The notes under the pieces were generated by a model. It had not been told where the DNA came from. It was given only the letters and a program-made list of their open reading frames with translations, and searched no databases. Below, piece by piece: positions 1-5,627 of a stretch of DNA of 6,732 nucleotides. The first letter of the stretch is position 1. The number at the start of each line of letters is the position of its first letter. The position numbers and the translations under genes were made by a program. This DNA is from Candidatus Cloacimonadota bacterium (GTDB lineage Bacteria > Cloacimonadota > Cloacimonadia > JGIOTU-2), in the NCBI GenBank assembly GCA_021158425.1, contig JAGGUR010000159.1, positions 1 through 6,732 of the forward strand, given 5' to 3'.

Positions 1-584
1 CGTAAAAGAGTATTAATATCAATAGTTATATCACCTGATTCAAGTCTTGTAGAACCTGTAGCCTGTAATAGCTCAGAAGCAACCATACTTCCACCCTTAA
101 AATCAATTGAGGCAACAACCTTATTGTTAAATAATGTTGACCAGTCAATGCCAATACTGTTTAGAAAGGATTTATCAGCTTTAAATAGTACTGCACTGAT
201 TTTTACCTGTTTAGTATCAATTGAAATTTCTGGTTTTTCTTCTTTTAGAACTTCTTCCTCTACTATTAAATCTTTAATTAAATATGCACCAGGTAGTTCC
301 TCAAGAACGAGATTATGATAACTAACAATAATATTGAGAGCTTCCTTCCAATATAATTTTTTAATTGGAATTCCAATTGGTTTTGTTACGCTACTCATAT
401 TAATGATTTTTTTACCTTCAAACTGTTGAGACATAACCTCAAGAGTTTTCAAAGCATCTGGAAGAGGTAGAGTTTGAGAAATAGTGATTAATTCTTTTTC
501 ACTATAATTGTTACCTATCTGGCGCTGGGCAAATAAGTTATAACATACAAAAAATATGATTAAAATTATAAGTATTTTTTTCAT
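1..584 (-). CDS. Secretin (PilQ/GspD family), N-terminal part, cut by window edge
   Basis: Outer-membrane secretin that would form the pore through which a type IV pilus or type II-like pseudopilus passes. The first 194 residues are visible; the frame is still open at base 1. Residues 1-19 form a signal peptide (MKK, a hydrophobic run, then LFA-Q) with no convincing lipobox. Residues about 35-105 look like a secretin/TonB short N-terminal (STN, N0-like) domain. After a Glu/Lys-rich linker (about 106-122), the stretch from KQVKISAVLFKADKSFLNS through GIDWSTL matches the usual start of the secretin core. Only one N-domain therefore precedes the pore domain, unlike GspD with N0-N3. The ATG overlaps the stop of the upstream PilO-like gene as ATGA, and a GGGGAT ribosome-binding site lies 5 nt upstream. 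Context makes PilQ the likeliest role, but GspD-like use is not excluded because the C-terminus is missing. Confidence 0.85.
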   Translation of the reverse strand, partial: MKKILIILIIFFVCYNLFAQRQIGNNYSEKELITISQTLPLPDALKTLEVMSQQFEGKKIINMSSVTKPIGIPIKKLYWKEALNIIVSYHNLVLEELPGAYLIKDLIVEEEVLKEEKPEISIDTKQVKISAVLFKADKSFLNSIGIDWSTLFNNKVVASIDFKGGSMVASELLQATGSTRLESGDITIDINTLL

Positions 585-1453
585 AATTTATCCCCATTCA
601 TATATATTATTTCCTCTTCAGGAATACCAATTCTATTTATCATAAAAACTGCCGCTTGTTTATACCAATTAATGTGATCTAAATATCCATAAGCAACCTT
701 TTCACCGGGCGTTAAGGTATGAATCCTTCCTTTATTATCACGCAAAAAAGCTTTATATGGAGTTAATCCTATTATTGTTGATGTATATATATTTAGAAAT
801 TTAAGCTCATATTCATCAGATATAGGGGAATGGATTCTGGAATAGAATGGGTTATATCTTAGATTTGTAAACTTAAAATTTCTAAATGGTATATTTTTTA
901 GTTCGGTCCCATCCTCATTATAATATGCATTCAGGGTAATTGTAAAGCTTACTGTATCAGCTTTAGCTACAGATTGTTCAGCAATTTTAATAGATTCAAT
1001 TGTATAAAGAGGGGATTGATACTCAATTTGAAATATAAAAAAGTAAAGAGATTTTATATCAGCATTACCAGAAATCGTGTATGTATTAAAAGAAAATTCT
1101 TTAACCTTTCCAGATTTTGAAATCTGAAAATTAAAACTTACATCAGGGCAGAAATTATCCGCAATATCAACTAAATATTGGTATGTAAGAGTTGGGGTGT
1201 CTTCTTTGAGTATCAGTTTACTATTTTCAAGAACCTTTCTTTTCATATTCTCAATAGATTGCATAACCTTTTCTTTATTTTCCAAATCTGGGTTTGCCTT
1301 TTTGAGTCCTTCAAGCATCTCTGAGTTTTCTTTGTTTGCCTTTCTCATTTTTTCTAGTCTTCTAACAGAATTTGCATTAGCCAGGATAGTGCCAATTATT
1401 ACAATTAACAATAACACAACTAAAATAATTGTATTTCTAACTGTATATGGCAT
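581..1453 (-). CDS. PilO-like inner-membrane protein with PilP-like C-terminal domain
   Basis: Inner-membrane alignment protein of a type IV pilus/type II secretion platform, 290 residues. Residues 1-8 would be cytoplasmic and 9-25 form one transmembrane helix (TIILVVLLLIVIIGTIL). Residues about 28-80 are a charged, Lys/Glu-rich coiled coil. Residues about 85-180 are an alpha/beta region like the ferredoxin-like fold of PilO/GspM. This is longer than a plain PilO (about 200). The extra C-terminal part (about 195-290) starts with YNPFYSRI, like the [RD]-x-PF motif that opens the PilP/GspC homology region, and continues with IIGLTPYKAFLRDNKGRIHT then LTPGEKVAYG, resembling the PilP beta-domain pattern of a dG turn followed by a GD/GE-type turn. 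I infer a PilO-PilP fusion; the PilO assignment is firmer than PilP. It follows the PilMN fusion by 5 nt and overlaps the secretin start, as expected for pilMNOPQ order. Confidence 0.78.
   Translation of the reverse strand: MPYTVRNTIILVVLLLIVIIGTILANANSVRRLEKMRKANKENSEMLEGLKKANPDLENKEKVMQSIENMKRKVLENSKLILKEDTPTLTYQYLVDIADNFCPDVSFNFQISKSGKVKEFSFNTYTISGNADIKSLYFFIFQIEYQSPLYTIESIKIAEQSVAKADTVSFTITLNAYYNEDGTELKNIPFRNFKFTNLRYNPFYSRIHSPISDEYELKFLNIYTSTIIGLTPYKAFLRDNKGRIHTLTPGEKVAYGYLDHINWYKQAAVFMINRIGIPEEEIIYMNGDKL
590..595 (-). promoter_or_regulatory. Ribosome-binding site of the secretin gene
   Basis: GGGGAT on the minus strand, 5 nt before the ATG at 584. It lies inside the end of the upstream coding region and supports the start that overlaps the upstream stop codon. 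The same GGGGA core precedes the PilO-like gene. Confidence 0.6.
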
Positions 1454-1458
1454 ATTAT

Positions 1459-4254
1459 CTATTCCCCAAAAATATTTATTTTATATTGAGCGATTTTTGC
1501 TAATTTATTATTGGGGTAATCGGTTACTAATTTATTCCAATAATAAATTGCACTATTAATGTCATTTAGTTTTTGGCAAGAGTTGCCAAGCATAATAAGA
1601 GCATCGGAAGTTTTAGCTCCCTTTAGTTTAACTATATTTTCAAATATAGATTTTGCCTGGTTAATTTTATCTAATCTGTACAAGCATTCTCCAATAAGAT
1701 AACTGGCATTATATGCGAGAGGATGGGTTGGATAGTTTTCAATAAACTTATTCAACTCTTTATATGCTTTTTCAATATTTCCAGAAAAATATGTTTCTAC
1801 GATACTATGATAAATCTCTGGAATATTTTCATCAGATTCTATTTTTTCTATCCAATAACTGTTAATAAAAGGAAATTGTTTCTTTATTTTTTCTCCCATT
1901 GCAACAGCCTCGGACTTTGTATATGTACTATCCAGCCGTAAGCGATAGAAAATTTCCCCGTCTTTTTTAACAGAAGAAACTTTTGTTTTATATCCGTATT
2001 GTTCTATTTTGCTCTTTGCTTCTTCAACTTTTGAAAGGTTTTTTCTTGATACTAATTGTAATTCAAATACATTTTTTTTATTATCTTTTTTATAAGAAGC
2101 ATATTCATTTTGTGATATTTTAGATACTGATTTTTCTATAACTTCCTTTATAGTCGCTTCTGGCACTCTTTCCGTTTTTTCTTTATTAGTATCCTTAGTT
2201 TTAGAAAAAGTATTAATTTTATTTTGAGCTATTTTTGCTAACTCATTATTTGGATAATCAGTTACTAATTTATTCCAATAATAAATTGCGGTATTAATGT
2301 CATTTAGTTTTTGGTAAGAATTCCCAAGCATCATAAGTGCATCAGGTGTTTTAACTCCATTTTGTTTGAGAATATTTTCAAAAATATCTTTCGCTTCTGA
2401 AATTTTTCCCATCGTGTAAAGACATTCCCCTATAAGATAATTAGCATTATAAGAATATTTACACTCAGGGTATTCTAAAACAAATTCTTTAAACCTTTCG
2501 TATGCTTCTTGTGAATTCCCTGCAAAATATAATTTTGTAATAGAGTTATAAATTTTTAATTTATCTTTTTCAGAAGCTTCTTTATAAATCTCAGGTTCAA
2601 GTGGTTCTTCAGTTATTGGTTCTGAAGGTTTTTCCGTCACTTCAGCTATGTGAATCTTAGATAAACTTTCTTCTTTTTCTTCTTTAATATCTTTGGGATT
2701 AGGATACGAAAAAGTCATATCATATTTCCAGATTGGTAAATTTTGAATGGAATGTTCTGTAATTCTTTCAATTCTGCCATCAGGAAATAGTTTTGAAAAC
2801 TTAATAATATTCCGTTTTTCCGTTGTATATCCTGAAATTTGAAAGTTATTTTCTGAGCTTTTTAAATTAGTTATCCAACTTATTTCATTTTCTAAGAATG
2901 AATTCGCTATAACATTTAGGATATAATGCCACTGATTTTTGTTTCCTGTTAATTTCTCAATTTTTTTAACATTTGCTTCCAGGACAGAAAGTTCTTTTTT
3001 TACTTTATCAAGTTTAGCAATTATAGCCTTATGTTTTTTTAGTTCAACTTCCAGATTTAAATTCACTTTTCCAGCATCTAAGACCTCTTGTTTCAAGTTC
3101 ATATTTCTAATGGTACCGGTTAAAGCAAAATAGAATATTGCAGCTAAAACAAGAAATCCATGCCATGCTATTTTGAAATGCTTTTGACTTTCAATTATCT
3201 TTGATGTAAGGAGATTGCTCGGGAAAAAATCTTTATTTTTTGGTTCTAATGTCTTCCATGCAAGTGCAATTGGTATAGCAAATCTTGCAATTTTTTTTGA
3301 TACTTGCTCACCACCCTTGATTTCCGAAATATCAATATTCTTTAAATCTAAACGGCAAACTGTTGATTTAGGTTTTAGATTTTTCTTAAAATATTCAATA
3401 TCTTCATCAAGTATGTTTTCCCCAGCCATGACTATATGCTGAGTTATTGGAATGCCCGATACATCCTGTTCCAATATAACTTTTGAATAAATTGCCTTCC
3501 TAATTCCCTCTGAGTCAGTTTGCGAAACAATAATTGGAAAGGTTTTTACATAGCTACCACCTTTCATTATAATTCCCACTTTATAATCAATACCAATGTA
3601 CAAAATCAACACATAATCCTCTGGAGGAAAGTCATAGCAAGCTCTCACTAAATTCATTAGTGAGATTTCATTTGTATCTATAAAACTATAAAAGAATTTC
3701 TTTTTTGAAATAACAAGATTAATATCCTGCAAGGCATTAAGAAGTTCAAATTTACCATGATGCACAAAAGCCAAAACAGTTTTATCAGGGTTTAATATAT
3801 AACTTAACTCATAATCTTTGGATTGGATTTCTTCTTTGGATAAAAGTTCTGATTTGATTCTCTTTTTTATCTTTGCTATAGGTATTTCATCAAATTGCTT
3901 ATATGAAATTTGTTCTTCGTTTGCATTGATGGCAATCTTGCCTTTTTCTATAGGAAATTTAAGAAGTAATTTTTGTAAGTCATTTTGCCCTGATATTGCT
4001 TTTTCTTTTTCAATTTCTTCAAAACTTTCTTTTTCATCAAATTCTGAGATTTCCGGAATATTTAGCTCTTCCTCTTCTAATGCAGATTTCTTTTCTTCTT
4101 CAGTAATTTCTTTTGGGTATAAAGGGGATGAAAGTTCAGTCTCTTCTAAACGCTGTATTTTTATTTTACCATTTTCTAAAGCAAGTTGAGCAACTTTAAT
4201 TGATAATCCATCTTGAAAAATACCAAATGCTAATTTCTCTTTTTTAAATTTCAT
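1459..4254 (-). CDS. PilM-PilN-TPR-SPOR-TPR fusion protein
   Basis: Inner-membrane platform protein of a type IV pilus-like machine, 931 residues, joining proteins that are usually separate. Residues 1-340 are PilM-like (actin-fold, cytoplasmic): FGIFQDGLSIKVAQL at 10-24 aligns with the first phosphate loop, LYIGIDYKVGIIMKGG at 218-233 with the second, and IVMAGENILDEDIEYF at 274-289 with the adenosine-motif region. A Glu-rich stretch (about 45-90) looks inserted. Residues about 361-380 are a transmembrane helix, 383-435 a coiled coil and about 440-517 a PilN-type periplasmic domain. After an acidic/proline linker (518-565) come a YbgF/CpoB-like TPR block (566-685), a SPOR domain (about 727-803; FELQLVSR, YRLRLDSTYTKSEA) and a second TPR block (812-930) about two-thirds identical to the first. 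Topology is consistent: PilM inside, the rest periplasmic. No clear Shine-Dalgarno precedes the ATG, which lies 11 nt after the PilT stop, so coupling is likely. Domain calls are by eye. Confidence 0.85.
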   Translation of the reverse strand: MKFKKEKLAFGIFQDGLSIKVAQLALENGKIKIQRLEETELSSPLYPKEITEEEKKSALEEEELNIPEISEFDEKESFEEIEKEKAISGQNDLQKLLLKFPIEKGKIAINANEEQISYKQFDEIPIAKIKKRIKSELLSKEEIQSKDYELSYILNPDKTVLAFVHHGKFELLNALQDINLVISKKKFFYSFIDTNEISLMNLVRACYDFPPEDYVLILYIGIDYKVGIIMKGGSYVKTFPIIVSQTDSEGIRKAIYSKVILEQDVSGIPITQHIVMAGENILDEDIEYFKKNLKPKSTVCRLDLKNIDISEIKGGEQVSKKIARFAIPIALAWKTLEPKNKDFFPSNLLTSKIIESQKHFKIAWHGFLVLAAIFYFALTGTIRNMNLKQEVLDAGKVNLNLEVELKKHKAIIAKLDKVKKELSVLEANVKKIEKLTGNKNQWHYILNVIANSFLENEISWITNLKSSENNFQISGYTTEKRNIIKFSKLFPDGRIERITEHSIQNLPIWKYDMTFSYPNPKDIKEEKEESLSKIHIAEVTEKPSEPITEEPLEPEIYKEASEKDKLKIYNSITKLYFAGNSQEAYERFKEFVLEYPECKYSYNANYLIGECLYTMGKISEAKDIFENILKQNGVKTPDALMMLGNSYQKLNDINTAIYYWNKLVTDYPNNELAKIAQNKINTFSKTKDTNKEKTERVPEATIKEVIEKSVSKISQNEYASYKKDNKKNVFELQLVSRKNLSKVEEAKSKIEQYGYKTKVSSVKKDGEIFYRLRLDSTYTKSEAVAMGEKIKKQFPFINSYWIEKIESDENIPEIYHSIVETYFSGNIEKAYKELNKFIENYPTHPLAYNASYLIGECLYRLDKINQAKSIFENIVKLKGAKTSDALIMLGNSCQKLNDINSAIYYWNKLVTDYPNNKLAKIAQYKINIFGE
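1462..1467 (-). promoter_or_regulatory. Ribosome-binding site of the PilO-like gene
   Basis: GGGGAA on the minus strand, 8 nt before the ATG at 1453. It sits across the last codons of the upstream fusion gene, whose stop (TAG, 1459-1461) lies between it and the start. This fits translational coupling. Confidence 0.55.
1465..1821 (-). repeat. Second copy of the duplicated TPR-coding segment
   Basis: It codes for residues 812-930 of the fusion protein. It is related to 2200-2559 at an offset of 738 bp (246 codons), with SPOR-coding DNA between the two copies. Exact DNA matches include 1523-1551 with 2261-2289 (29 bp) and 1554-1576 with 2292-2314 (23 bp). By hand alignment, proteins are about 66% identical over about 116 residues, with the last third nearly identical. 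Confidence 0.85.
2200..2559 (-). repeat. First copy of the duplicated TPR-coding segment
   Basis: It codes for residues 566-685 of the fusion protein: GNSQEAYERFKEFVLEYP, then NANYLIGECLYTMGKISEAK, then DALMMLGNSYQKLNDINTAI. The pattern of an A-Y..F motif, YP, A-N-Y-L-I-G-E-C and D-A-L..L-G is that of the C-terminal TPR region of YbgF/CpoB-type envelope proteins. It pairs with the copy at 1465-1821. Confidence 0.85.
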
Positions 4255-4265
4255 TATTTAAAGGT

Positions 4266-5483
4266 CTATTTTGAGTAAATTAACAACTGCTCCATTCTCT
4301 TTCTGTTATTTGAAAAATTAATAGCTATTTCCTTTGTTATGATATTATCTTTATATAAATTGAAAAGGTCTTGCTCAAGGGTTATCATACCTTTTCTTTT
4401 ACCTTCAGTAATCATCTGATATATTTCGCTGATATTTTTATTTCTTATTGCGGCGCGCACTGATGCATCTACAGAAAGAATCTCTTTTGCTAAGGTTAGC
4501 TTGCCTTGCTTATTTGGAACTAATTTTTGAGAGATAATCACTTTCAAGGTATCCGCCAATCTTAATCTTATTCTATCTTGCTCTCTTGGAGGAAATTCAG
4601 CAATAATTCTATGCATACTATCAACCGCAGAACTTGTGTGCAGGGTAGTAAAACACTTATGACCGCTATCGGTGGCTTCAAGAACTGTAGCAATTGTTTC
4701 CGGGTCTCGCATCTCTCCAACAACAATTACATCCGGGTCCTGTCTTAATGCTTGTATTGTTCCCTCTCTAAAGCTTAATACATCTTCGCCAACTTCCCTA
4801 TGTCTAATAATACATTTATCTGATTGGTGGATATATTCAATTGGATTTCCGATAATTACAATATGAGAGTTATTGTTGTGATTATTCATATCTATAATAG
4901 AATCCAATGTACAACTTTTTCCTGACCCTGTGATTCCTGTTACCAAAATTAGACCTGATTTTTCATATTGGAGGTCTAACCTTTTGATAATTGGTTCGGG
5001 AAAGTTTAAAGATTGTATTGTAAATAATTCTTGGTTGATGCGTCTAAAATTTGCTACTAAAGCATTACTTTCATAATAGATATCGCTACGAAAACGGCTG
5101 GGTTTTTCCCCCTCTTCTAATACCATTCCTACAGAGAGGTCTACATTTTTATTTTTAAAAAGTGTTATTTTCTGTTCGTCAGATAGGATACTTAATAAAA
5201 TAGCGGTAACTTCATCATCAGTGTATGAAGGCATATCCTGATGTGGAGATTTCTTCCCATAGACTCTATACCAGATTTGTCTATTTGCTCCTGGCCCGCC
5301 GAAATCCATATCAGAGGCGTTTATTTCTCGCATATGCTTAAGTAACCTTCTAAGGTTATCGTAAGCTTCTTTTCTCCAGGTTGCATTATAAGTGATAATT
5401 TTGTTAATGTTCTGGAATCTACTTGTACCAGTTAAATATTCTGGTAATCCTACTAACATTTCAGGGGTAAAAGATAGACTCAT
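4266..5483 (-). CDS. pilT: PilT-family pilus retraction ATPase
   Basis: Cytoplasmic hexameric ATPase that powers pilus disassembly. The frame opens further upstream (ATG at 5561, 431 aa), but I prefer the ATG at 5483 (405 aa) because AAAGGA lies 4 nt before it and the 26 extra codons lie in DNA of foreign-looking composition. In 431-residue numbering: LLKHMREINASDMDF (73-87) matches the PilT N-terminal ASDLH region; Walker A is GITGSGKS (209-216); the Asp-box region is GNPIEYIH (238-245); Walker B is DPDVIVVGEMRD (275-286) with catalytic Glu283; the His box is SGHKCFTTLHT (299-309); and AIRN (371-374) followed by GMITLEQDLFNLYKDNIIT is the PilT signature that separates retraction from assembly ATPases. 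The Asp box lacks the usual Glu-Asp pair (EDPIE becomes GNPIE). The region before about residue 65 has no clear PilT match. It lies directly upstream of the PilMN fusion. Confidence 0.9.
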   Translation of the reverse strand: MSLSFTPEMLVGLPEYLTGTSRFQNINKIITYNATWRKEAYDNLRRLLKHMREINASDMDFGGPGANRQIWYRVYGKKSPHQDMPSYTDDEVTAILLSILSDEQKITLFKNKNVDLSVGMVLEEGEKPSRFRSDIYYESNALVANFRRINQELFTIQSLNFPEPIIKRLDLQYEKSGLILVTGITGSGKSCTLDSIIDMNNHNNNSHIVIIGNPIEYIHQSDKCIIRHREVGEDVLSFREGTIQALRQDPDVIVVGEMRDPETIATVLEATDSGHKCFTTLHTSSAVDSMHRIIAEFPPREQDRIRLRLADTLKVIISQKLVPNKQGKLTLAKEILSVDASVRAAIRNKNISEIYQMITEGKRKGMITLEQDLFNLYKDNIITKEIAINFSNNRKRMEQLLIYSK

Positions 5484-5487
5484 AAGT

Positions 5488-5493
5488 TCCTTT
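5488..5493 (-). promoter_or_regulatory. Ribosome-binding site favouring the inner PilT start
   Basis: AAAGGA on the minus strand, 4 nt before the ATG at 5483. The upstream ATGs at 5561 and 5531 have no comparable site (the nearest is GGAA about 16 nt before the 5561 ATG). This decides the start I chose, but not conclusively. Confidence 0.55.
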
Positions 5494-5587
5494 CGTCGTT
5501 CGTTGAACGGTTGTGCTACTCGAATCGTCATACGGTAACCGGTTAACGAGCCGATAGCCATTGGACATATACCGTTTCCAGCTGCGC

Positions 5588-5609
5588 AATCCCCGCGTCC
5601 GCGGGGATT
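5588..5609. repeat. Perfect GC-rich inverted repeat (hairpin)
   Basis: Arms AATCCCCGCG and CGCGGGGATT are exact reverse complements separated by 2 bp. As RNA this would be a stem of about 9 bp with a 4-nt loop. No T-tract follows on the minus strand, so it is not a classical intrinsic terminator. It could stabilise or separate the regulator and pilus parts of the transcript. It also resembles the core of type I-E CRISPR repeats but occurs only once. Confidence 0.75.
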
Positions 5610-5627
5610 AACGATACACGATATTCT

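Larger units (their letters stand above)
5484..5627 (-). promoter_or_regulatory. GC-rich leader between response regulator and pilT
   Basis: A 144-bp stretch whose composition differs sharply from its surroundings: I count 69 G+C in the 130 bases 5491-5620 (53%), against about one third nearby. It holds the perfect hairpin at 5588-5609, a TAACCGGTTA palindrome (5535-5544) and a possible pairing of TACCGT (5570-5575) with ACGGTA (5532-5537). It may be a structured 5' leader, a small repeat element inserted in the operon, or simply the N-terminal codons of a longer PilT. I match it to no known riboswitch family, and I see no clear -35/-10 promoter. Confidence 0.4.

Noticed and set aside
1197..1559. 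Plus-strand open frame of 120 codons
   Set aside because: It lies opposite the start of the PilO-like gene and the end of the fusion gene. Its Ser/Phe-rich product is the antisense of Glu/Lys-rich coding sequence and has no recognisable domain.
3818..4189. Plus-strand open frame of 123 codons
   Set aside because: It is antisense to the Glu-rich PilM region, giving an artificial Ser/Phe-rich product, and has no ribosome-binding context.
4266..5483. PilB-type assembly ATPase in place of PilT
   Set aside because: The C-terminal AIRN motif and the following G-M-x-T-L-E-Q-D-L pattern are PilT-like, and the PilB N-terminal domains are absent.
5588..5609. CRISPR array
   Set aside because: Only one repeat-like unit is present, with no second copy and no spacer spacing in the window.
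5588..5609. Intrinsic terminator after the response regulator gene
   Set aside because: The stem is strong, but no run of T follows it on the minus strand, and pilus genes in the same direction follow closely.
5484..5627. c-di-GMP riboswitch or integron attC site
   Set aside because: I could not find the conserved c-di-GMP-I core or paired attC core sites (RYYYAAC/GTTRRRY) in the right arrangement.
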